Shown here piece after piece: positions 50,219 through 58,780 of a stretch of DNA of 64,000 nt. The notes under the pieces are model-generated. The model did no database searches, had not been told where the DNA came from, and worked only from the letters and a program-made list of their open reading frames with translations. The stretch comes from Bin87 sp965204905 (GTDB lineage Bacteria; Chloroflexota; Dehalococcoidia; Lucifugimonadales; UBA3495), in contig OZ242042.1 of NCBI GenBank assembly GCA_965204905.1, forward strand, positions 744,001 to 808,000, in the 5' to 3' direction. Position 1 is the first letter of the stretch. The number at the start of each line of letters is the position of its first letter. Both the position numbers and the translations under genes were made by a program.

Positions 50219-51472
50219 TTGTTCACCAAGTTCAGATTGTTGGCCTTGCCGATGGTGTTGGCCATTGTAACGGCCATTGCCGTCGTGGCGTGTTCGCCGG
50301 CTGCGCCTCAGACCATCGAGGTTACCCGCGTGGTGACCGAACAGGTCGAAGTGGAAAAAGAGGTTATCAAAGAGGTCGAGAAACCTGTCGAAGTCGTCAA
50401 GGAAGTCGAAAAGGTTGTTGAGAAGCCCGTTGAGGTTGTCAAAGAAGTAGAGGTCGAGAAAGAGGTCGTCAAGGAAGTGGAGGTGGTTAAGGAGGTTGAG
50501 GTCATCAAGGAAGTCGAAGTGATGGCCCCTGAGGGACCCAAAGAAGCCATCATTTTTGGCGACCTCAACTGGTCCAGCGCGCTGCTGCAGAACCGGATCG
50601 CCCAGTACATCGTCGAGAAGGGATACGGCTATCCTACCGAGGTGAAGTTCGGCGCCACCCTGCCCCTGTTCCAGGGCCTCAAGAATGGCGACACCCATGT
50701 CACCATGGAGATCTGGCTGCCCAACCAGGATGAAGCCTGGAACGAAGCCCGGGCAGAAGGCGCTGTGCTGTCGGTCGGCAAGAGCCTGGGCAATGACTGG
50801 CAGTCCGCCTTCGTGATCCCGGCGTACCTTCAGGAACAGTACCCTGACCTGGACCATGTGGACGACCTCAAGGAACAGCAGTATAAGGACCTGTTCACGA
50901 CTGCGGAGACTGGCGACAAAGCTCGGCTAGTGTCCTGCATCATCGGCTGGGCCTGCGAGACCGTGAACGCGGCGCAGGTTGCGGGCTATGGCCTCTCCGA
51001 CCATGTTGAGATAATCAACCCCGGCGATGGCGCGGCACTGAACGCCGACCTCTATGGCGCATACGAGCGCGAAGAGCCGTGGCTCGGCTACCAGTGGGGC
51101 ACCAACGACCCGGCCCTGAAGCTGGATCTGGTCCGGTTGGAAGAGCCGGCCTACAGCGATCAGTGCTGGTTCACCACCAAGGCCTGCGCCTACGAGGATG
51201 CCACTATTCTCATCGCCGTGAACCCCGACCTGCCTGGTCGCGCGCCCGAGATCATAGAGATGCTGCGTAACTGGGACTTCAACATCAACATTTACAAGGC
51301 AGTGGTTCGTTGGCAGGGCGACAACCCGGACGCCGACGTGAACTCCACCGCGATCTGGTGGCTCAACAACAACGCCGACATCTGGAGCGGCTGGGTCACC
51401 GACGAGGCCGCCGAGGGCATCCAGGCCGCGCTGAGCGCCGGTGAAGAAGCCGAAGGCTGGCCCTCCGAATAA
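50219..51472 (+). CDS. proX: Glycine betaine ABC transporter substrate-binding lipoprotein
   Basis: 417 aa. Starts at TTG 50219 with GGAGG 8 nt upstream, rather than the ATG at 50204 inside the ribosome site. The lipobox is AIAVVACSP. A ~70-residue linker is made only of Val, Glu, Lys and few others (VEKEV, VVKEVEV repeats). The ligand domain follows with 'HVTMEIWLPNQDEAWNEARAEG', 'GWACETVNAAQVAGYGLSDH' and a Trp-rich cage for quaternary ammonium. It has its own promoter, unlike typical proVWX. Confidence 0.94.
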   Translation: MFTKFRLLALPMVLAIVTAIAVVACSPAAPQTIEVTRVVTEQVEVEKEVIKEVEKPVEVVKEVEKVVEKPVEVVKEVEVEKEVVKEVEVVKEVEVIKEVEVMAPEGPKEAIIFGDLNWSSALLQNRIAQYIVEKGYGYPTEVKFGATLPLFQGLKNGDTHVTMEIWLPNQDEAWNEARAEGAVLSVGKSLGNDWQSAFVIPAYLQEQYPDLDHVDDLKEQQYKDLFTTAETGDKARLVSCIIGWACETVNAAQVAGYGLSDHVEIINPGDGAALNADLYGAYEREEPWLGYQWGTNDPALKLDLVRLEEPAYSDQCWFTTKACAYEDATILIAVNPDLPGRAPEIIEMLRNWDFNINIYKAVVRWQGDNPDADVNSTAIWWLNNNADIWSGWVTDEAAEGIQAALSAGEEAEGWPSE

Positions 51473-51591
51473 TCCGTCAAACGAAACCGAGCGCAGCAAG
51501 AGGCGGCTTCCAAACGGGAGTCGCCTCCTTTTCTGCTACAATGCAGCCGCCCCTCAGGGCAATCATAACGCTGTATGGAATCCGAGCGCCG

Positions 51592-52326
51592 ATGACCACC
51601 ACCGAATCCACCAAGTTCGTTTCCGACGAAACCCTGGCGACCCTGAAAACCATCCCGACCCAGACGTTGATTGACGGCCTGTGGGTGATGGGCTGGCCCA
51701 TGAGCATGATAGAAGGAGCCAAACCGCTCCAGCCCGGTCAGCACATGGCAGGGCGCGCCGTTACGCTGCGGTTCGTCCCGCACCGGCCCGATCTGGCCGC
51801 CGACAAGCCCAAGGCCGCGGACTCCGCGGAATACGTTGCGTTCGAGTTGTGCGGCCCCGGCGAGGTGCTGGTGATAGATGCGATGCGGTGGCCGTTCAGC
51901 AGCATCGGGGGGGACATTAAATTCTTCCGCCTCTACCAACGCGGCATCGGCGGCCTCGTCACCGACGGCGCAGTGCGGGACACCAATACGCTGAAAGAAT
52001 ACGGATTCCCGGTGTATGCGGCCAACGCCACGGCAAAGCAAGGACCGGCCGAGTTCTGGCCCTGGCAGGTCAACGATTGCATCCAGTGTGGCGGCGTGCT
52101 CGTCCGGCCCGGCGATGCTATCGTGGGCGACGATGACGGTGTTGTGGTGGTGCCGGCCAGCGCGGCGCAAGAAGTTATCAACATCGCTCACCAACGTGAA
52201 GAGGTTGAGGGCGTCATCAAAGCCCAACTTGAAATCGAGCAGTGTTCGCCCGGGAAATACTACCCCTTCAACGAAAACACCTGGAAACTGTTTGAGGAAA
52301 AGACCGGCAAGAAACCTTACCGTTAG
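51592..52326 (+). CDS. RraA family protein
   Basis: 244 aa. The RraA/dimethylmenaquinone-methyltransferase-like fold with the conserved 'GGLVTDGAVRDTNTLKEYGFPVYA' stretch. 'DAIVGDDDGVVVVPASAAQEVINIA' is the C-terminal motif. Related proteins are 4-hydroxy-4-methyl-2-oxoglutarate aldolase/oxaloacetate decarboxylases; a metal-dependent lyase is plausible. ATG 51592 chosen over 51541. Confidence 0.9.
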   Translation: MTTTESTKFVSDETLATLKTIPTQTLIDGLWVMGWPMSMIEGAKPLQPGQHMAGRAVTLRFVPHRPDLAADKPKAADSAEYVAFELCGPGEVLVIDAMRWPFSSIGGDIKFFRLYQRGIGGLVTDGAVRDTNTLKEYGFPVYAANATAKQGPAEFWPWQVNDCIQCGGVLVRPGDAIVGDDDGVVVVPASAAQEVINIAHQREEVEGVIKAQLEIEQCSPGKYYPFNENTWKLFEEKTGKKPYR

Positions 52327-52331
52327 GGGTG

Positions 52332-52370
52332 CACCCTCACCCTAGCCCTCTCCCTTCGAGGGAGAGGGGA
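52332..52370. repeat. Dispersed CCCTCTCCC/GGGAGAGGG repeat
   Basis: CACCCTCACCCTAGCCC, TCTCCC-TTCG-AGGGAGAGGGGA. Intact copy between the RraA-like and CMD-like genes. Confidence 0.8.
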
Positions 52371-52403
52371 CTGCCTTACCCGTAAGTACAAAGGAGAATT
52401 GAA

Positions 52404-52970
52404 ATGGCGCGACTACCCGCAGCAACCCGAGACACAGTACCCGACGGCCAGGAGGCCACCTTCGACGAGATTACCAAGAATGGCACGGCGGTGCCGCCTT
52501 ACGGACCCGGTTCGGTGATGGTCCATGTGCCCGAAGCCAGCAAGCACGCCACCGCTTTGAATCAGTATCTGCGCAACGATGCCAGTCTGCCGATGAAGGC
52601 TGCTGAACTGGCGATGCTGGTCGCGGCGCGTGAGATGGACTGCCAGCACATCTGGAACGCCCACGCCGCATCCGCCCGCGACGCCGGGGTTCCGGGTGCC
52701 GTGGTGGACGCCATACGCGACAACACGCCGCTGCCGGACCTGGCACCCGACGAATCGGCGGTGATCCATCTGGGGCGCGAGATTCTCCGCAATCACCAGG
52801 TTAGCCGGGGCGGCTACCAGAGCGCGTTGGAGGTATTCGGCCAGCAGGGCACCATCGAGTTGACGCTGGTGTTGGGCAACTACACCATGCTGGGAATGCT
52901 CATCAACACCTTCGAGACCGACCTGCTGCCGAACCGGACGGAGCCGCTGTTGCAGAGGATACCGGGGTAG
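52404..52970 (+). CDS. Carboxymuconolactone decarboxylase-like (AhpD superfamily) protein
   Basis: 188 aa. AELAMLVAAREMDCQHIWNAHAASARDAGVP has the CMD helix, but lacks a CxxC pair (C then I-W-N-A-H), so it is the decarboxylase-like or unknown branch. It is a paralogue of the 61796 protein, sharing 'ESAVIHLGREILRNHQVSRG'-type C-terminal sequence. Substrate unknown. Confidence 0.9.
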   Translation: MARLPAATRDTVPDGQEATFDEITKNGTAVPPYGPGSVMVHVPEASKHATALNQYLRNDASLPMKAAELAMLVAAREMDCQHIWNAHAASARDAGVPGAVVDAIRDNTPLPDLAPDESAVIHLGREILRNHQVSRGGYQSALEVFGQQGTIELTLVLGNYTMLGMLINTFETDLLPNRTEPLLQRIPG

Positions 52971-52995
52971 CCGGATAATGCGACCGACATAACTG

Positions 52996-53023
52996 GTAGG
53001 GGCGACGCATGCGTCGCCCCTAC
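52996..53023. repeat. Dispersed palindrome, GTAGGGGCG arms (copy 9)
   Basis: GTAGGGGCG, core ACGCATGCGT, CGCCCCTAC; perfect 28-nt palindrome, between convergent genes. Confidence 0.9.
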
Positions 53024-53035
53024 ACCTTTGAAGTT

Positions 53036-54058
53036 TCAGCGCGCCTTTCGATACACCTGGACGCGGTGGCGGCAGGAATCCACAACGTAGATCCGGCCCT
53101 TCGGGTCCACGGCAACCGAACTTGGGCCCCAGAAGCGTGACTCGATGCGCGCTGAAGTTTCCCGGTGGTGGTCGCGCCAGGGGTTCACTGCCGGCATCAG
53201 GTTGGCCTCGGCCCTGGCGCGTTCCTCGTCCGGGTTAGCCGCGAGGTAATCCGCCGCCCATGTGGATACTGTAGCGTCGCCCAGTAGGATGCCGGCGACC
53301 TCTCCATCCGGCCCGAAAATCTGCACCCGCTCATTCCCCCAGTCGGCGACGTAGATATATCCTTCGGAGTCCACCGCTACTGAAGCGGGTCGATGTAGTT
53401 GTCCCTTGCCTTCGCCGCTCGTTCCCCACTGGCCGATAAAACGGCCGTCTGGGGTGAACGCCTGGATGCGGTCGTTGCGCCAGTCGGCGACGAACACGTT
53501 CCCGTCGGCGTCACACGCCAGGCCCCACGGGGTATTGAACTGCCCGGCCTGCGCGCCATACACACCCCAGCCGCCCAGGTATTCCCCCTCCGCCGTGTAT
53601 CGCTGGATTCGATGGTTGAGGCCGTCGCTGATCAGCAGCGTTCCGTCCGGCGCGGCGGTGATTCCAGCGGGTCGGTTGAACTGGCCCGGGGAGTCGCCAA
53701 CATCGCCCCAGTGTCGGACGAAATTCCCATCCGGATCAAATATGTTGACCCGTTGCAACGCCTCGTCGGTAACAAAAATCCGGCCATCTGAAGCGCGGAT
53801 GATGTCGCTGGGCCACCAGAACTGCCCATCCTCGGTGCCGCCGGTGCCCCATTCGCCGATGTAGCCTTCGTCAACGGTGCAGACGCAAACCCGCTTGTGC
53901 TCCAGTCGTCCGACGGATTCCGGGCCGCCCCGATTCAGGACGTACATCGCGCCGTCGCCTCCCAGCGTGATAGCGATGGGATGGATGAAGCCGCGTCCCC
54001 GATAGGCGAGAAAGCCTACCGTGTGGCTGTACTCGAATGTTGCTGTCGTTGTGGTCAT
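53036..54058 (-). CDS. NHL-repeat beta-propeller protein, DUF1800-linked
   Basis: 340 aa from the ATG at 54058. Repeats of the form 'FNRPAGITAAPDGTLLISDGLNHRIQRY' with 'DWRNDRIQAFTPDGRFIGQWG'. The ATG overlaps the TGA of the upstream DUF1800 gene (ATGA), so it is translationally coupled. The pattern parallels 23830, where NHL goes with DUF1501 and DUF1800; here DUF1501 is missing. Confidence 0.93.
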   Translation of the reverse strand: MTTTTATFEYSHTVGFLAYRGRGFIHPIAITLGGDGAMYVLNRGGPESVGRLEHKRVCVCTVDEGYIGEWGTGGTEDGQFWWPSDIIRASDGRIFVTDEALQRVNIFDPDGNFVRHWGDVGDSPGQFNRPAGITAAPDGTLLISDGLNHRIQRYTAEGEYLGGWGVYGAQAGQFNTPWGLACDADGNVFVADWRNDRIQAFTPDGRFIGQWGTSGEGKGQLHRPASVAVDSEGYIYVADWGNERVQIFGPDGEVAGILLGDATVSTWAADYLAANPDEERARAEANLMPAVNPWRDHHRETSARIESRFWGPSSVAVDPKGRIYVVDSCRHRVQVYRKAR

Positions 54059-55506
54059 GCTAGCTGGTATTCCCTGGAGGCAACGATTAGCTGCAACATC
54101 TCGGCTACGCGCTCTTCGGAACAAGCGACGGCGTCCTCCCGGTCGAAGCGGACTTCTCCCCACGGCGCCGCCAACTCGGTGAGGCTGTTCAGCGTAGTTT
54201 CCGAAACCTCAAACATGCCCACGGCGTCCAGGCATGCCTTAGTCAGCTGGCGTGATGACTGCACATCTCCCGACGACCGTACCCTATCCACGATTGCGGA
54301 TACTCCCGGCCGGGACAGGTCCCGCATCTCCGCCCCGGCGGCGTTGATGCGCTCCACCAGGTTGCCGGTATCAATCCATTCCATGCCGGTGTGCCAACCC
54401 TCAACGGTGGGCGGGTTGAGTATCTCCTGGCCCATGAAATTGACGTCCATGGCCAGATTGCAGATGGTCCATTCCGGCGTGCGGTGGCTGCCAGCGAGAC
54501 GGGCGGTGCCTCCAACCAGTTCAGCAGGGCTTTTGACCCGCCCAAGGCGGACCGACGCGTCCGAGAAGAAATTGGACAGGAACAAACAGCGCATGACCGA
54601 CCGTATATCACCCTCGCTGCGGGTGAATTCGTCAGCCAGGATGCCGATAGCGTCTTCGTCCGGGAGGTCGGACACGAAGAAATTGTAGAGCTTGCTTGCG
54701 ATGTAGTGAGCAGTCGCGGGCTGACTGACGATGATGTCGATGACTTCCTGCCCGTTAAAGGTTCCAGTATGACCGAGGAAGGTTTTTTCCGTGTCGTCAT
54801 GGTCGTCGTCGCGGTAGCGGAACTGCCAGTCGATGCGTCCATACGGCCAGAATGAGTCCCGGCTGGCGCGGATGCTCATGTACTCGGCGTTGTCAATCGT
54901 CCAGCCGGTGAACGAACGGGCTGCCGCCTTCACGTCGTCCTCGGTGTAGTTCCCAATGCCCATTGAGAAAAGTTCGAGTAATTCGCGCCCGTAGTTCTCG
55001 TTGGGGGCGTCCCGGTGGTTGTCCTTGTTGTCCAGCCAGAAGATCATGGCCGGGTCGCGGGACAGTTCCAGCAGGATGTCGGCAAACTGGCCCAACCCGT
55101 GCCGCCGGAAGGTATGGGTCTGGTTGACCACCGCCTTGGCGTGGTTGAGCTTGCCGTAGGCGGTGGCGAACAGGCCGTGCCAGAAGAGGGCCATCTTTTC
55201 TTCCAGCGGCCGGCGGGAATTGATGATGCGATACAGCCAGTAGCTCTGGCTGCTTTCCAACAGCATCAGGCTGTTCTGGTCGGTGTGGTAGCGGCGGATG
55301 AGGTCTTCGATTTCCAAGTCCGGCTGGAGTTCCGGGTGTAGCAGTTCCTCAACCGTGGCTTCGTAACCCTGGGCGGCTGTCCGGTCAATTTCAGCCCGGG
55401 TCGCGCCGAAGCCGGCGCGCCGCAACAGGTGGGCGATGCGGGCGGTTTCGGGATCAGCCAGACTGATCCGGTCGGCCATGGTCATGGAGCCTTGCGTGGA
55501 GGTCAT
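54055..55506 (-). CDS. DUF1800 family protein (second copy)
   Basis: 483 aa. 'ARIAHLLRRAGFGATRAEIDRTAAQGYEATV', NENYGRELLELFSMGIGNYTEDDV and SFTGWTID are the family marks. It differs considerably from the 26198 protein, so not a recent duplicate. It overlaps by 4 bp with the NHL gene. No DUF1501 gene is nearby. GGAAGG before the ATG at 55506. Confidence 0.94.
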   Translation of the reverse strand: MTSTQGSMTMADRISLADPETARIAHLLRRAGFGATRAEIDRTAAQGYEATVEELLHPELQPDLEIEDLIRRYHTDQNSLMLLESSQSYWLYRIINSRRPLEEKMALFWHGLFATAYGKLNHAKAVVNQTHTFRRHGLGQFADILLELSRDPAMIFWLDNKDNHRDAPNENYGRELLELFSMGIGNYTEDDVKAAARSFTGWTIDNAEYMSIRASRDSFWPYGRIDWQFRYRDDDHDDTEKTFLGHTGTFNGQEVIDIIVSQPATAHYIASKLYNFFVSDLPDEDAIGILADEFTRSEGDIRSVMRCLFLSNFFSDASVRLGRVKSPAELVGGTARLAGSHRTPEWTICNLAMDVNFMGQEILNPPTVEGWHTGMEWIDTGNLVERINAAGAEMRDLSRPGVSAIVDRVRSSGDVQSSRQLTKACLDAVGMFEVSETTLNSLTELAAPWGEVRFDREDAVACSEERVAEMLQLIVASREYQLA

Positions 55507-55545
55507 TGTTGCCTTCCTTGTGTCCTAGAAGGTGAGTTGCGCAGC

Positions 55546-56847
55546 CTACATCAGGTTCCAGCGGGGGTTGGCGTCAACCAGTTCGCGGAGGTAATCGACC
55601 AGCCAGGGGCGAACTTCTTCCGCCATGTAGAACGTTGGCGCGATCAATTCGGACTCGTCAGCGATGATTCCTTCTTCAATGCAGCGTGCGGCTACGTCAG
55701 TGCCGGGCATGACGCTGACGCCGACGCGCAGGTTCGCCAAAGACGGCTTCAGGCCGCGCAGGAACTCCAGCTTGTTCTCGACGGACTCGCGGGTTTCGCC
55801 AGGCTCCCCGAATTGTTGCGATATGGTGTAGTGCAGATCGCCGGCCTCGCACAGGTCGGTAGTCTCCTTGAGGGATGTGTACCGGGAAGTGTCGTTGTCG
55901 CCCTCGTGCGGGTCGCCGCCCCGCGTTCCGCCCATCATCACCAATCCGCAACCCGCCTGCTTCATCAAGCCGATCAGTTCGGCGTCGCACGCGTAAGGGG
56001 CGAGGCACGTGTTCCACCGTACCTTTACCTCTGCCTCCATGAGCGCATTGCAGAGTTCCTTGGCGTGCTCCAACGGCACGTTGAAGCAGTTATCCACGAA
56101 AAATATCTTCTTCAAACCGTACCGCTCAGTGACCTCCGACACTTCTTCGACAACCTCGTCAATCGGCCGGATCACGCGCCACGCCCCCTCCGGCGTCCGG
56201 ATGTCGTCCGCCGAAGTTGGGTAATAGAAACCGCCCAGCTTGGTGAGGACGCTGACACCGAAACCGGCCTTGGCGTATTTGGGCATATCCAGGTCATCGA
56301 GGCTGGGTCGTTCGATGAAGTCGGACGAGCAGCGCATTCCGTTGTACACCAGCTCGCCGTTCTCGCGGTACAGCAGTCCGGTCATGCCTCGGTAGTCAGG
56401 CTCGCCGATCTCGATGCGGCCGGCGAGGTCGGCGAAACTCTCGCCGGCGTCGCCGGCCAAGCCGAAGTCGGGCTGCACGAATTCAAAGACCTGCGTGGGC
56501 ATGATGCTGAACGCCGGCCCGCCGCACACAATGGTCGCATCGGAAACGGAACGGACGCGCTCGATCACGCTCTTCGTGATGGGCAATTGCCACTGCGGGT
56601 CCACGTAGCTGTGATTGCTCAGGTTGCGTATGGAGATTCCGACCAGTTCGGGGTTGAAGTCGCGGACCGTTTGCTCGACTTCATCCAGGTAGTTTTCGCT
56701 GGCAAACATCAAATCGACCAGTTTGACCTCGTGGCGTGAGCGGTCGATATGTCCGGCGACGTAGGCCAGTCCGATTGGAATTGGCTGGGCGCGCATACGG
56801 CTCATAACCCGGTTGTGGCGATTGGTGGCTATCAGTAGGATACGCAT
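55546..56847 (-). CDS. B12-binding/radical SAM-like protein lacking cluster cysteines
   Basis: 433 aa from the ATG at 56847. The N-terminal Rossmann-like domain (MRILLIATNRHNRVMSR... PIPIGLAYVAGHI) resembles the B12-binding domain of radical SAM enzymes, but lacks DxHxxG. The middle has 'PEGAWRVIRPIDEVVEEVSE' and 'IFFVDNCFNVPLEHAKELC', the radical SAM barrel. Where CxxxCxxC is expected (about 206-213), the sequence is G-F-Y-Y-P-T-S-A. Without the 4Fe-4S ligands it would not be a standard radical SAM enzyme. The reading frame is intact, so it is probably expressed with another role. Confidence 0.8.
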   Translation of the reverse strand: MRILLIATNRHNRVMSRMRAQPIPIGLAYVAGHIDRSRHEVKLVDLMFASENYLDEVEQTVRDFNPELVGISIRNLSNHSYVDPQWQLPITKSVIERVRSVSDATIVCGGPAFSIMPTQVFEFVQPDFGLAGDAGESFADLAGRIEIGEPDYRGMTGLLYRENGELVYNGMRCSSDFIERPSLDDLDMPKYAKAGFGVSVLTKLGGFYYPTSADDIRTPEGAWRVIRPIDEVVEEVSEVTERYGLKKIFFVDNCFNVPLEHAKELCNALMEAEVKVRWNTCLAPYACDAELIGLMKQAGCGLVMMGGTRGGDPHEGDNDTSRYTSLKETTDLCEAGDLHYTISQQFGEPGETRESVENKLEFLRGLKPSLANLRVGVSVMPGTDVAARCIEEGIIADESELIAPTFYMAEEVRPWLVDYLRELVDANPRWNLM

Positions 56848-56921
56848 CGAAAAATCCCCCTCGGAGCGGCAGGCGTGGTGTCCATAATCGCCCCGATTGT
56901 ACACCACGCAGTACGAATAGA

Positions 56922-58067
56922 CTACGCGCCGGCGGAGTCGTTGGGTTCTTCGATCTCCACAGCCGCCAATGAGTCATCGCCGAGCCGGACTATGCCCGCG
57001 GACGCCCATTCCTGGCGCGTATAGGTCAACACGCGATAGCCGGCGGCCGTAAGCGGCGCGGCCAGCAAAGTCCCCAGGAACCCGAATAAGAGGCCGAATA
57101 TAGCCAGCGCCAGGATTACCGCCAGAGGATGCAATCCCAGTGCTTGCCCCTGCATCCTGGGCGAGATCAAGGTGTTCTGCAGAATCTGCACAACGAAATA
57201 CACGGCGATGAGGAAGGGCAGTTTGGTGTAGTCCAACAACGCGACGACAATGCTGGCCAGGATGATGAATATGGTCGCTCCGACGATTGGCACCAGTTCG
57301 GCTACACCCGCCAATATGCCCAGCGGCAGCGCCAACGGAACTCCCATAACCAGCAACGCCAGCCACACTACGACCCCTACGACTACTCCCAACAACAACT
57401 GCATCCGTATGTAGGCCCCGATGGACTCTCCGGCCAGCCGTCCTATTTCCGAGAGGTCTTCCCGCAACGGACCGGGGAGCAATCTTTTTACGCCGTTGCC
57501 CAAAGTTGTGGGCTGGTACAGCAGGTAAAACAGGATTATTGGCGATGCGGCCAAGCTTACAACCTGAGATACGCCGCTTTGGGCTACTCGGGAGACCCTT
57601 TGCAATGTTGCGATCGAAGAATTCAACAGCGCAGACTGAAGTTCTGTCAGCCGAGGATCTACTATTTCCTGGATGTTATCCGGTACGCGGTTTCGGTACA
57701 GGTCCTGCAACTCCTCCCAAACGGCCCTGCCTTCGGCGATGATGCCCGGAGCGCGCTCGGCCAGTGTGATGGACCCATCGACGAGTCTGAAGGCGCCCAA
57801 CGCCAACACGACGACCACCGCCAGGATCACGACCAAAGTGGCGAGACCGGCCGTGGCTGCTCGAACCCCGCTGGGCCATCGTTTCGCTAAAGGAGTCCGG
57901 TCGCCCAGCTTGACCAGGGGCAGCAGGAGATAGGCTATGACACCGCTGAGCAAAAAGGGCAGGAGTGTGGTGAGCAGCTGCCAAACCACGACGACCAAAG
58001 CGACCGCAAGTAGCACTGACAGTGACAATCGCAGACGACGGCGGGTTTGGGGCGACAGTTCAGGCAT
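56922..58067 (-). CDS. AI-2E family transporter (PerM-like)
   Basis: 381 aa integral membrane protein with about eight transmembrane segments. 'LLPFLLSGVIAYLLLPLVKLGDRTP', 'GSITLAERAPGIIAEG' and PLALPLGILAGVAELVPIVGATI and 'GLHPLAVILALAIFGLLFGFLGTLLAAPL' are the family hallmarks. Role is export or exchange of small ions or signals; unproven for this member. Confidence 0.93.
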   Translation of the reverse strand: MPELSPQTRRRLRLSLSVLLAVALVVVVWQLLTTLLPFLLSGVIAYLLLPLVKLGDRTPLAKRWPSGVRAATAGLATLVVILAVVVVLALGAFRLVDGSITLAERAPGIIAEGRAVWEELQDLYRNRVPDNIQEIVDPRLTELQSALLNSSIATLQRVSRVAQSGVSQVVSLAASPIILFYLLYQPTTLGNGVKRLLPGPLREDLSEIGRLAGESIGAYIRMQLLLGVVVGVVVWLALLVMGVPLALPLGILAGVAELVPIVGATIFIILASIVVALLDYTKLPFLIAVYFVVQILQNTLISPRMQGQALGLHPLAVILALAIFGLLFGFLGTLLAAPLTAAGYRVLTYTRQEWASAGIVRLGDDSLAAVEIEEPNDSAGA

Positions 58068-58159
58068 GGTTACCGGATGAATCTGGAACGGCTAGGGCGA
58101 AAGACTATCAGGATTGAGTTTGCTTAACAAACCCCGGCGCCTATGCTAACCTGCCTGCG

Positions 58160-58750
58160 ATGAAAAGCATGGTGCGTTTTCTGCGTGATTTGCGCGTTGC
58201 CTTGCTCCGATTGAGTTTGGCCGGGCCGATTGCCGTTATGCTTCTGGCGTTGGGGGCGATTGCCTGCGGCTCGGGGCCGACTGGTCAGGCAGAGGTGAAT
58301 CCGACAGCGGATGCCGTTTACGACTTTACGATCAATTTTTACCAGGGGCAGGATGCCGTAGGTGGTGAAACCCTCTTGCTGTCCGAGCTGCGGGGACAAC
58401 CCGTCGTGCTGAATTTCTGGGCCGGATTGTGCCCGCCCTGCCGCGCGGAGATGCCCGAGTTTCAGAGTTTTGCCGACGAATACTCGGGCCGGACGCGGGT
58501 GATAGGCGTGGATCTGGGTCAGTTTTTCAGCTTGGGTAGCCAGGAGGACGCCGTCAAGTTGCTCAACGAGTTGTCGGTAACTTATCCCGCCGGACATACG
58601 GAGGATGCGGACGTGGTGAGGGAGCTAGAAGTGCTGGGATTGCCCGCGACGCTCTTTATCAACGAGGACGGCAGCCTGCACCGCAAATGGCAGGGGGTCT
58701 TGAACGGCGATAAATTGGCCGAGATTACGGAAGAGATGCTCGCGCAATAA
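58160..58750 (+). CDS. TlpA-like thioredoxin-fold lipoprotein
   Basis: 196 aa. N-terminal hydrophobic region ends in the lipobox LGAIACGS (C36). The thioredoxin motif is C91-P-P-C94 in NFWAGLCPPCRAEMPEF, like TlpA/ResA. 'VLGLPATLFINEDGSLHRKWQG' has the cis-Pro. It acts outside the membrane, probably in disulfide reduction or cytochrome c maturation. Confidence 0.92.
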   Translation: MKSMVRFLRDLRVALLRLSLAGPIAVMLLALGAIACGSGPTGQAEVNPTADAVYDFTINFYQGQDAVGGETLLLSELRGQPVVLNFWAGLCPPCRAEMPEFQSFADEYSGRTRVIGVDLGQFFSLGSQEDAVKLLNELSVTYPAGHTEDADVVRELEVLGLPATLFINEDGSLHRKWQGVLNGDKLAEITEEMLAQ

Positions 58751-58780
58751 CACAACAGAACGATAGGGAAGGAATGAATA

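Noticed and set aside
6788..53023. CRISPR array from the recurring GTAGGGGCG sequences
   Set aside because: Copies are scattered over tens of kilobases, are not regularly spaced and have no spacers or cas genes.
23818..55500. Long plus-strand frames antisense to the NHL, DUF1501 and DUF1800 genes (for instance 24923-27655)
   Set aside because: They are shadows of strongly conserved minus-strand genes caused by high GC third positions; they show no family signature.
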